The translations under genes were made by a program, and so were the position numbers. The notes beneath the pieces were generated by a model. That model did no database searches, was not told the DNA's origin, and saw only the letters and a list, made by a program, of their open reading frames with translations. Source: Anastrepha obliqua (lineage: Eukaryota; Arthropoda; Insecta; Diptera; Tephritidae). From it: a DNA stretch of 64,000 bases. The stretch is from NCBI RefSeq assembly GCF_027943255.1, contig NC_072896.1, forward strand, positions 8,432,001 through 8,496,000, read 5' to 3'. Positions 23,720-33,499 of this stretch are shown here, one piece after another (the stretch's first letter is position 1; every line of letters begins with the position of its first letter).

Positions 23720-26430
23720 GTCAGCTAGGGATGTAACTTCCAACGCACTAATGCATGAAAAAGAAGGCGCCATCAAAAAACATTTTTATGACGCCAGTAT
23801 TTTTTATTTTGGACTTCACTTTGTATGTATATATGTAGTTTAATATTTTTTGAAGAGAAATATCGCCTATCCGTTGAAATATATAATTTTTAGTGATTTT
23901 ATGCTACGTTTTTCAAAAAGTAATTTTTTCTATATAAAATATGTACATTGAGCTTTCGGACAGCATTAAGTATGAACGGGTCTCAAAATATAGAAAAATA
24001 AACCTCTTTGTTTTTCATTATAGAACAATTTTGGGAGCTTTCGTAATATTTTTCACTACTTCGACATTTTGTGGTGCACCCTAATACTTATGTGTTATGA
24101 ATCTATTATGCTCGTATGCTAGACTGCATCCCCACCCTCTATACAAAAAAGTGGTGTTTTCCAAGTGAATCATAAAATTTGGTAAATACATTTCATGACT
24201 GTTACCAAAATACCTGAGTTCAATACGCAATTATTCCTTAGCTGGATTTCAAATAAAATATTTCTAATACAAGAGCGTTTCATGGAAAGAATACTTATCG
24301 AAAAGTCGTTTTTTCAGGCTGCGACCTTAAATGATAGACAAATTTTAACAGAAATGATATGCATTGAAGTTTTTAAAAAAATCTACCGATAAGTTTACAA
24401 TAATGCAATTTTTCATGAAGCGCCAGGCAAAATTTTCAATGCAAGTTTGACGAAACTTTGTAAAGCATAGCAATGTCTTAGCCCATTTTTGTTTTAAATT
24501 TTTATGCAGATCGCTTAAGTGGATATTTTTCTAGCACTAAAAGTCCAATTTTATTTATCATTTACTCATAAAACTATCTGCCGCTTGGAGGCGACATAAA
24601 ACTGTCGGTTGTTCCATTCATAGAAAAATATTAGGACGCAAGTAGGCGAAGAAGAAATTAATCATCCGATTCTGTTTTTGAATAACTTTTTTACGAACTA
24701 AAAAAAATATTTTGAATAATGGAAATATTCATTTTAACCTTTACCCCCCTTTTTGTACATATACTGCAGCTGTCTACTTCAAAAGAGTCAAATATGATTG
24801 ACGTAAGGTGCCATTTGGACCAGAAAAGATGTTTTCGGTCGAAGTGTTGGACATTGGGCACACCACAGATACAAAATTAAAAAATTAGAAAAACAAAAAC
24901 CTCAAAAAAAATTAATAAAGTATAAAGTGAAATTTGTAAAAAATTAGAAATGGTGATTAATTTTGCGCCATCTTTTATGCACATTTTTTCCATCAAAAAT
25001 TCTGTTTCCAAAGATAGTTTCTACACTGCTCAGATTAATTTGCTTGCTGTGTTGAGTCAAAATATTTTGGTGGAAGTCATAAAATATACGAAATTTTGTG
25101 ATTCGTTTAGAATAAAAGCAATTTTTTTTAGTGAGGTATCTTAGTATTAGAAATGCAATACAGGCACATTGCTCCGGTTGGCACATTTTTTCTTGAATTT
25201 CATTTCATTTTCACAATTTTGTCGATTTTATTTACTTAAAAGGTTTCCATAAATAAACAAGCGAACTCCATTTGCTTTGATTTTCTTATTTGGGCAAAAA
25301 TTTTCTACTGAAAATCGACCGCATCAAATCAAATGCTTGTTAGTCAGTCCATTTGCAGTTTACGCACAAGCAACTGAATATGGCAACGTTGTTAATTGAG
25401 ATTGCAGGGATTTTATTTATGCTTCGCACATACAAACACACATACTGTCATTTGCATACAAGGTGTAGTGCATACCACCCATACTACCTATCATAGTATG
25501 CAATAGTCTGTAGATACATCTTCTGGGCACTGGAGCAAACGCCAACTAAGTTTAACGCACACATGAACAGTCAATCCCTCACTCGCTGAAACTTTTTGTA
25601 TATACGAGTACACATACAAGTGCGTTTGTATGCTACTGCATGCGGCATTTGCGCGTGGCATGTGCAACATGTCAAAGTCTCACTTCCCTAACAGCATTGC
25701 GCAAATCAAATTAGCAGCTTTGAATTTCAATATTCATGAAATTTTCCGGAACCCTTTGACAAAGCGCAGATGTAACCGAAATTTAATTCCAAATCATAAA
25801 GTATTTACACACACACACACACATACATGCATGTGTCGAAGGAGGCTGGTTGCTGAAGTGAATTATTTCCAAAAAAGGGGATTTTGAGATATAAATTTTG
25901 AGCAAATTGTTGGCTATGTGTGTGTGTGTGTGCACAAATACTCTTTGAAGGTATTTAATTTAAAAATGATAAATGGAGTACTCTCAAAATTTGATGTAGC
26001 CATCAAATTTCTCTAAAATTTGAATTTAAGTTGAAAAGTAGCTCATGCAAAATTCGTGAGCCACTACCAGTAAAGAGAAACTGAATATTTTAGCAAAAAG
26101 TACTAACCAATATTTTACCTTTCAGCAACGCATATGGGGGCTTACCAATACGAAAATAAATACCACGCAAATGTGAATGTAGAAAAAAGGAAAGGAACGG
26201 AAAACGTTTTTCAATTGACCATAAAGCTGAGTATTGTTTTGCTGCCCGTACACAGGTAAACAAAATATTCCATTTGTAGCAAGTTGCGGAACTGCATAAC
26301 AGTATTGGCAGTACGTAAAGGCAAGCAACCCAGCAGGAAATTTTGATCTGTAAACACTATTGCATATGCAGTATAAGCTTCGACATGACTGGCTGGAATA
26401 TTTTGCCCACTGGAAGTAATATTTTATGTC
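23720..26430. other. No gene seen
   Basis: No supported gene. A CA dinucleotide tract lies at 25807-25823 and a GT tract at 25917-25931. The stretch near 24500-25090 shares words (ATGCAGATC with TTAAG, and GAAGTCATAAAATAT) with 56365-56560, hinting at a diverged interspersed repeat. Confidence 0.45.
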
Positions 26431-26776
26431 TTTGCATTTTTTTTTGTTCTTTGTGTCGGGACAATTAGCAAGTGCAGCACTCAGATACTTTGTACTACAC
26501 TTGGATTCCCTTTTAATTTTCTTTAAATCTACCCGATCTCCGAAGAAATCTGATTAGATCTTGTGGTGCCAAGGAGCCAAGGTAGTCGCTTCTTAACACA
26601 TCAGTGCCAAAGACCTCAAGCCTGATTCGAGCAAAGACGGGGCAGAGGCACAGAAAGCGGCCCGCCGTCTCATCCTCCTCTTCACAAGCGGGGCAGAGTG
26701 CATTGTCGGAGATGCCTACCTTTTCCATGTGCTTCACCACAAAAAGTGGCCCGTCATGAGTCCAACTAGCCTACTA

Positions 26777-28061
26777 ATAGGACTATGAATAAGTTCGTGC
26801 GGTTTTTTTCGAAATTTGAAACTTTATTGACGTAAAATGGTTACAAATTTAATATTCAAAGTATTGTCCATCGCTTACTACTACTTTTTCCCATCTTTCT
26901 GGCAATTCACGGATTCCCTTTGTGAAAAATTCGGTCGGTTTTGCCGCAATCCACGAATCGATCCATTTTTTGACTTCATCGTAATTACGGAAGTGCTGGT
27001 CAGCCAGGCCATGTTGCATCGGTCGGAAGAGATAGTAATCGGATGGCGCAAGGTCTGGACTATACGGCGGGTGGGGTAGGACATCCCATTTGAGCGTTTC
27101 TAAGTATGTTTTGACCACTTGTGCAACATGTGGCCGAGCATTGTCATGTTGCAAAATAACTTTGTCGTGTCTATCGGCGTATTGCGGCCGTTTTTCTCGC
27201 AGTGCTCGGCTCAAACGCATCAATTGTCGTCGGTAGACATCCCCCGTAATCGTTTCATTCGGTTTCAGTAGCTCATAATACACAACACCCAGCTGGTCCC
27301 ACCAGATACACAGCATAACCTTCAGGCCATGAATATTCTGCGCCGACGTCGATGTTGAAGCATGGCCAGGGTATCCATACGTTGCCCGACGTTTTGGATT
27401 GTCGTAATGGACCCACTTTTCATCGCCAGTCACAATTCGATGCAAAAAACCCTTTCTTTTGTGCCGTTGAAGCAGTTGTTCGCATGCCATAAAACGGCGT
27501 TCAACGTCTCTTGGCTTCAATTCATACGGCACCCAATGGCCTACCTTTCGGATCATTCCCATGGCTTTTAAACGTTTGGAAATGGTTGATTGATCAACTT
27601 CCAAAGTTTTTGCAACCTCTTCTTGCGTTTGAGCCGGATCTTGATCGAGCAATTCCTCCAATTCGGTATCCATGAACTTTGGCGGCGCACCCTCGCGTTC
27701 TTCGTCTTCCAAGCCAAAATCACCACTTTTAAAGCGTGCAAACCACTTCTGGCACGTTCGCTCAGCTAGAGCATGCTCACCATAAACTTCCACCAAGATA
27801 CGATGACTTTCGGCTGCTTTTTTCTTCATATTAAAATAATGAAGAAGAATTCCCCGCAAAAACACATTATTTGGCACGAAATTCGACATTTTCAAGTGTG
27901 GTAAAAATATTGTTGTTTACGCTTCAAATAAAAAACTTATACTGACGTTTGTGCCTTACGACAGTAGCTCTCCAATGAATGTTTGGAAATGTGGATCGAT
28001 CGAATAATAATCAAGTTACGCCATCTGTTGTAAAACCGCACGAACTTATTCATAGTCCTAT
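26777..28061 (-). mobile_element. Full-length mariner with intact transposase
   Basis: A 1285 bp element with TA at 26775-26776 and 28062-28063 and terminal inverted repeats of about 30 bp (ATAGGACTATGAATAAGTTC then GTGCGGTTTT). The ends could also be set 3 bp further in, at another TA. It contains one complete transposase gene. It sits inside the non-LTR element at 26437-29004, so it inserted later. Its ends and N-terminal sequence match the 526 bp deletion derivative at 44318-44843. Intact frame plus matched ends make it the best candidate in the window for an autonomous, recently active transposon. Confidence 0.92.
26849..27889 (-). CDS. mariner transposase, Mos1-like, apparently intact
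   Basis: The product is 346 residues, close to the 345 of Mos1. I use the ATG at 27889 (MSNFVPNN); the frame also runs two codons upstream to a TTG. It ends in GQYFEY at a TAA at 26849-26851. Residues 1-112 form the paired helix-turn-helix DNA-binding region (AAESHRILVEVYGEHALAER, and STISKRLKAMGMI). WVPYEL at 119-124 is the linker motif. The catalytic triad is D156 (VTGDEKW), D249 (QHDNARPH) and D284 (SPDLAPSDYYLF); 34 residues separate the last two, the DD34D signature. The protein would bind the terminal repeats and move the element by cut and paste at TA. No stop, shift or missing motif is visible. Activity itself cannot be read from sequence. Confidence 0.93.
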   Translation of the reverse strand: MSNFVPNNVFLRGILLHYFNMKKKAAESHRILVEVYGEHALAERTCQKWFARFKSGDFGLEDEEREGAPPKFMDTELEELLDQDPAQTQEEVAKTLEVDQSTISKRLKAMGMIRKVGHWVPYELKPRDVERRFMACEQLLQRHKRKGFLHRIVTGDEKWVHYDNPKRRATYGYPGHASTSTSAQNIHGLKVMLCIWWDQLGVVYYELLKPNETITGDVYRRQLMRLSRALREKRPQYADRHDKVILQHDNARPHVAQVVKTYLETLKWDVLPHPPYSPDLAPSDYYLFRPMQHGLADQHFRNYDEVKKWIDSWIAAKPTEFFTKGIRELPERWEKVVVSDGQYFEY

Positions 28062-29004
28062 TACAGTCCCCTTTGCTTAATGACAGTAGCATTTGCGACA
28101 GTCGATCGGACATGACAGGTAACACCAGTTTAGTCCATCTGCACCCTCTCTCAGCCTGCCAAGCTCGCTTGTGGGTTTTAGTAATCCATTTGCTAACCGT
28201 GGCTTTGATGGCTGCAGAATGGAGTAGCAAAACGGGCTCTGGCCAAAGAAGTTGGCCTCAGAGCCCATCCTAGCTAAGGAGTCAGAGGTCACGTCACCCA
28301 CGTCTCCCGGGACCCACGTTAGCATCAGGCAATTATGTCTACCGACATAGTTCAGCCTGGATTTACAGGACTCGACTACCCATGATGTGGTTGGGGGGCT
28401 GTTTAAGGCCATAAGCGCAGCGACAGCCAACGCTGCAGAAACATATAGATCTGCATCTTCATCGCTTTTCCACAACAAAGTTCATCGCTTCTTGAACTGC
28501 ATATACCTCTGCTTGAAACACAGATGCATGCATTCCAAGAGCAAAGTGCAGTTTTGTCCTGCTGGATTCCTCGTAGACCTCAGAGCCGGAGCCGTGCTCG
28601 GCCCTGGAGCCATCCGTGAAAATGCGAAAACAGTGTTTGCCGGGCTCCTTTTTAGAGTTTGACTACAACTGAGCCTCTGACAGCACTACACTATATCTTT
28701 TTTCAAGTACGACTCTTGATGATATAAAGTCAAGAAGCGTGCAGGAATCGTTATATTAAAGGCCATGCCTTGTCTGTTTTGCAATGCCGGACAGGGGCCG
28801 TACCAGTTCCCATTGTGTTTCAGCCTGGAGATGGCCTTTAAAGCCTCTCCTTGGATGAAAGCATCAAGTAGTGGTAGATCAATCAGAGCATCTAATGCCG
28901 GGCCTGAAGTAGTCGGAAAAGCGCCGGTGCAACAGATGGCCACAGTGCGTTGTAGTCTTGATAAGGTCCTTCTGACTACCACGAGAGAGAGTCTACTCAT
29001 CTAG

Positions 29005-29688
29005 ACCACTGATGCATAGGTGATATTTCCTGTTACTAATGGCCGTTTTTACATATAAGTACCGATATGGTTTCCCCATATTTCGTTGGAAGGTTACATG
29101 TACCTTATGCCCCATCCTAAACTTACATTTTTTCGAAGTAAAGGTATTTATTTCAGACATTTTCTTCGTTAAAGTTTGGCACAAAAACGAACAAAGGGAT
29201 TGCACCCAAATTTTCAGTATACTCCTCAGACTCATAGCATGGATATGGGCTATATTTTAATACGCTAGGTGGTGCTGGAGTCGCTTTATTCGGAAAATCC
29301 GTATCTATGGTCCGATTTTGAGGAGGTCAAAGACATATTTTGCAGATGAGATTAGAAATACTTCTATGACAACTGGATTCGCTAGTTTGTTTATTTGTTT
29401 AGCCTAATAAGCAAGTGAAAGTTCCTTACAGACTAATAACAAAATTCTGCTTAGCTATTAATCAATAACAGTTAAGGACTAGAAATAAAATGAACATTCA
29501 AAAACATCTTGAAACATATTGAATAAGCAAAATCTCTCCATTGTTCGAGACTGTGTTAAGTTCGTCTAAAGTACTTGTAGTAGGGAATTCAAGGGAGTAA
29601 TCAGCTTTGTAGCTGTCCCCATAAAATGGCAGCAAATGGGGCAGGTTTCGGGGAAGAATAACAACAATCTAACTAATATAATTACATA
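29005..29688. other. No gene seen
   Basis: Between two non-LTR remnants. Open frames on both strands at 28993-29260 lack recognisable domains. It may include decayed 5' sequence of either neighbour. Confidence 0.4.
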
Positions 29689-29689
29689 A

Positions 29690-30692
29690 TGAAGTTAAAA
29701 GTAAAAGACAGAGTGGTTTCAAATTTATTAAAAGTAACCGTGATGAGCAGAAATGGAAGTACCTCTCCGAGCTATTTGATAAGAAACGAGTTTTCAGACA
29801 GGGTGAACCGCTGTCGTTAACTTGATGCTGGAGAAGATTGTGTGAGCCGCAGAATTGAATCGCTCTGGCACAATTTTTGTTCATAAAAGCGTACAATTGC
29901 TGGCGAATGCCGATGATATTGACATTATTGACCCTAACGTCTGCATTGTTAGTTCCGTCTTTTCTAAGGTGGATAAAGAAGAAGAGCAAATGGGTCTGGT
30001 GGTGAACGAGGACAAAACGAAGTACCTCCCGTCATCGAACAAAGAGTCGGCGCACTCGCGTATTGGCACCTACGTCACAGTTGACAGTTATGGTTTTGAA
30101 ATTGCAAGAGATTTCGTTCATCTAGGAACCAGCATAACACCGATTATAATGGACGCCTTGACATCCATTCTACGTCTCTTGTCAAAAAGTGCTACTTTGG
30201 ACCAAATAGGAATTGACTAGTAAAGTCCTCTCTCGACGAACAAAAGTAACACTCTACGAGGCTCTCATCAGGCTCGTCCTGCCGTATGGTGCCTAAGCTT
30301 GAACGTTGACAATATCCGATGAGGCCTCCCTTGGAGTGGTTGAGAGAAAGATTCTGCGGTAGTTTTTTGGACCTTGGCATCGGTGAGCTTGTAAGAAAGC
30401 TGATGTTACAATGAGATGTATGAGCTTTACGACGGCATAGACATAGTGTAGCGAATAAAGGCTTCGCTTGCTGGTTATGTCATCTGAATGGAAACAAACG
30501 CTTCGGCTCTGAGAGTAGGCGGTACGGTATCAGCTGGTGGTAGCAATGGAAGATAAAGGCTTTGCATTGGAAAGATCAGGTGGCGAAGGACTTGGCTTCA
30601 CTTGGTGTGTCAGACTGGCGCCTGGCACGAGAAAGACCTGACTGGTGTGCTTAATTAAACTCGCCAATCAAGAAGAAGAATAAGAAGAAGAA
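29690..30692 (+). pseudogene. RTE-like non-LTR reverse transcriptase remnant
   Basis: Reading across frames: KRVFRQGEPLS (near 29783-29815; the GVRQGDPLS block), ELNRSGTIFV, QLLANADDIDII (near 29896-29932), where the catalytic YADD has become NADD, then MGLVVNEDKTKYL, VHLGTSI, RTKVTLYEALIRLVLPYGA (near 30238-30295) and EASLGVVERKILR (near 30320-30358). It ends in AAGAAG-type simple repeat at 30670-30692, a common 3' terminus of RTE-like elements. A single frame of 121 residues (29855-30220) stays open. Frameshifts, stops and the changed active-site Tyr show that it is dead. Endonuclease and N-terminal polymerase parts are missing. Confidence 0.75.
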
Positions 30693-31676
30693 CCGTGATC
30701 TTGATGTTGACAGAAGTTCCGAAAAGAAAAAATTTCTTACTGGACCTGCACGAAGTTGTAAAATTTTGTTCTCCATGCGTACTATGTAAGCCCGATTGTA
30801 TCTTGCATATGCGGGTATTGCATTTGCCAGTTGCGAATCGAACAAATAAGCTGCTAGGAGATTTCAATTAAATGCACATTTTGTACTAGAAAACTCTAAC
30901 AATGGCGTTGAAACTGTAATAGTGGTAGGTGAATGGAGAGTATGGCTCGAAAATCAGTGAGATCTACAACTCAATTCTTCTGAATTTATGCGAGTTTAAG
31001 AGAGTGAAAAAATGTATCGAAGTGACTGAATTTAAAGAAGATAAAAATGAGAAGAATTATAAAATATTGTCAGCTGCTCCATTACCACTTCAGAAATTTT
31101 TTTGGACTACCAGTAGACTCCAGTCCACTATATAAATTATACTTTTTGGGTAGCTAATAAGATGTACTTACTAGTTTTTAAAATATTTTGCTGGTAAAAA
31201 TAATTCCTTATAAAAAAAAATTTAATGGTGTGAAAACACTTGAAAACACTTAGTGAATAATCTTGAATTCAGAACTTAGTCAATGAGACATTTTTTGCGG
31301 TCAGGGCTTGACTCAAATTTTATTAATGATTTTTAATAATTGACATATCCTTTAATTAAAAACAGAAAAAAGTTGGTCCTTTGAACAAACAGCCAAAGAA
31401 AGTGGAGGCACAGCAAAAAAAATTGTAATTTTTTTAAAAGCTTTAAAGTCGTATATCTCGAAAACGGTTAAGTTTTGGACAACTTACCATCTAATCAAAT
31501 AAATCAGAAATGTCCTAAATAGTAATGCCCTTAAATATCTAGGACGCCTTTCCTGGTAACACTGCTAAGTGCATCTTCTTTTCTGTGAAGAAATACACGG
31601 AGTGAAGGGCTGTGGATACGACTAAAGAGAAGAAAGAGGATTGTGCGCTACGTGAATTTATTATATACAAGCCTTA
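30693..31676. other. No gene seen
   Basis: AT-rich DNA with no recognised gene or repeat. Confidence 0.45.
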
Positions 31677-31677
31677 A

Positions 31678-31970
31678 GTGGCCGCCCTAGTCGAATGCGT
31701 TGATGCGTGACTCCCATTCGGAAGTTTGTAGGTTCGAATTTTTGTGCACGAAAAAAGAAAATGATAGAACAAGTTTTCTCGAATAGCAGTTGCCGCTCAG
31801 CAGACAATGGCTAACCTCGGAGTGTATTTCTGTCATGAAAAAGCTACTCATAAAAAATATTTACCGTTCGAAGTTGGTTTAAAGCTGTAGGTCCCGCCAT
31901 TTGGGGAGCAACATCAAGACCAAGGTAATAAGTAGGAAGAGGAGCTCGGCCAAACACCTAACAGTTATTT
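31678..31970 (+). mobile_element. tRNA-derived SINE, copy 2
   Basis: Homologous to 631-840 but longer. The head GTGGCCGCCCTAGTCGAATG and a B-box-like GGTTCGAATT (31731-31740) give a pol III-type internal promoter. The body includes CGGAGTGTATTTCTGTCATG (near 31815-31835), CCCGCCATTTGGGGAGCAAC (near 31893-31912) and GAGGAGCTCGGCCAAACACC (near 31938-31958), then a T-rich end. No open frame. The head is about 75 bp, the expected size of a tRNA-related unit. Which tRNA it derives from is not settled here; the AGTCGAATG spacing looks Leu/Ser-like. Confidence 0.68.
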
Positions 31971-32329
31971 ATTTTATTTTTAAGCTTCAAAAATGATTTA
32001 TAAGTAATTGAGTTTGAGAGCTGGGTTGAGTACGATGCTACCATTTAGCGATCTTTTACTTCCTGGTGAGCTGATTAAAGCTAACGGGAGTCCCCGAGAT
32101 TACTACCTGAGGTTACTACTATATTTGCTAGCTAATCAAAAATAAATAAATAAATATTTCGACTTACGTCTAAGGGAGTTTAAGTAAGGAAATTTGGTTA
32201 GTTTGTGATTGTAGTACGAGTATTTAATCAGTTTCTAAGATATAATATTTTTATTTTATAACTCAGGGATGAGCTCGAAGTTTCAAACTCTAATAAAGAC
32301 AATATAATTAACCCACTCAGCGTCACGGT

Positions 32330-32840
32330 TACAGCTTCTTTGGCCTCCTGTACACTATAGCGGTGCGCCGTGATGAGTTTCCTCTAGGTCCGATTCTATT
32401 TTAGGAAATAAAAAGAAGTCTAAGGGTGTGATATCGGCGCTAAAAGGAGTATGCGGTAATGTTTGTAGGAATGTGAATGGAGCTTCGTGGTGTAAGCTCT
32501 AGCCTCTCTCAGCGAGTTTAAGCCGCACAGAAAACGTCTGCCTACAGTCGCTCTAGAACGCCAATATAGAACTATCTAATTACTGTCTATCCCGCACGAA
32601 TATATTCATGATGAAAAAACCCATGGATATCGTAAAAATCGAAAGACTTTGCCTTTAATTACGACTTGGATATCCTCGCTTTCGTTGGACACTCTACATT
32701 CTTTTCCACACTACTTCCTTGTCCACCCACCACTTTACTCGTATCGTCGTCATACTCAAATATTCGGCTCTCATCGCCATTGATGACCCAATTAATAAAT
32801 GTATTAATCCAAAACCTTCTTAGATCGATTTGTACCAATT
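32330..32840 (-). pseudogene. Decayed mariner transposase (catalytic region)
   Basis: The minus strand gives INGDESRIFEYDDDT (first catalytic block, near 32755-32795), CPTKARISKS, FDFYDIHGFFHHEYIRAG (near 32590-32645), VLERL, and ADITPLDFFLFPKIESDLEE (third catalytic block, near 32385-32440). Order and spacing match the mariner group with HHDNAPSH as its second block, but that second block is not recognisable. Stops occur after ISKS and after IRAG. No helix-turn-helix region or terminal repeats were found. Confidence 0.65.
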
Positions 32841-32999
32841 TCTACGACAGCACTAAAAAGGCTACTTTCAAAACAAATAAAGGAAGGCCCATCCCGTAAG
32901 CAATATACTTACGAGCAAAGCAGTGTTACCAGATCCCAAAGTATAATTAAATTCCCGAAGCTTAATTGTCATATTGTCATACCCATTCTTGTGGCTGCC

Positions 33000-33490
33000 T
33001 CGCTGCCTCACTGGCTTCCAGTTAACTCAGTTTGAAAAGTGATGGTTACTGACTCTATCTCACGAATAGTTTCCTCGATATTTACCTTAGGCATCTGAAT
33101 TTTTAAGGGATTGTTTGCATAACATTATTCTTTCACGAAACTGCCAAAAAAGGTCTAAGGATGTCAAGTCGCAGCTGCGAGATGCAATACTGACATGGCC
33201 AAGACGAGTGCTAATATGACTATCGAAGTAATTGCACAAAAGATCAACTGTGGCATAGCCTGTGAGGCATAGCTTGCCAACCTACTAAAATGAAAGACCC
33301 CGAGAAATAGTTTATTATGTTTCTGATAAGCTCCCTCTTGGAGGATGCATTGGTATCTCGACTATCACGTGCAGGTTTTCCGATCCTCAGATACGGTAGT
33401 TTTGTTTGTTAACATAGCCGCCGATATGAAAATTGCTTCTTCAGAAAATATGATTTTGAATTTTTTTCAATAGCCCTACTGTTTGGACTC
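33000..33490 (-). pseudogene. Remnant of the SDEAHFHLGG-type Tc1/mariner-like transposase
   Basis: The minus strand from 33470 reads FSEEAIFIS, or in the next frame NFHIGGYVNKQNYRI, a stop, then GSENLHVIVEIPMHPPRG (near 33340-33440). Lower down SRSCDLTSLDLFW (near 33150-33190) and VNIEETIREIESV (near 33050-33090) appear. These are the first and third catalytic blocks of the family also present at 14235-15612, 22934-23185, 46876-47471 and 49455-49590. The region around the second Asp is deleted. At least three frame changes. Confidence 0.65.
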
Positions 33491-33499
33491 TCGACATTT

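Larger units (their letters stand above)
26437..29004 (-). mobile_element. Non-LTR retrotransposon 3' part with RNase H, split by a mariner
   Basis: Read from 29004 down: LSRLQRTVAICCTGAFPTTS and ALDALIDLPLLDAFIQGEAL (linker after the reverse transcriptase, 28800-28985); IFTDGSRAEHGSGSE then ASVFQAEVYAVQEAM (RNase H, 28470-28620); LTWVPGDVGDVTSDSLARMGS (28240-28315); the mariner at 26777-28061; then VGLMTGHF, CPACEEEDETAGRFLCLCP (zinc knuckle, 26640-26710) and a stop at 26513-26515. The element ends at CCCGACACAAAGAAC followed by an A tract (26437-26445), a normal poly(A) 3' end. Removing the mariner rejoins coding sequence on both sides. A frameshift near 28460 and other changes make it dead. 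The 5' part is missing. Confidence 0.8.
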
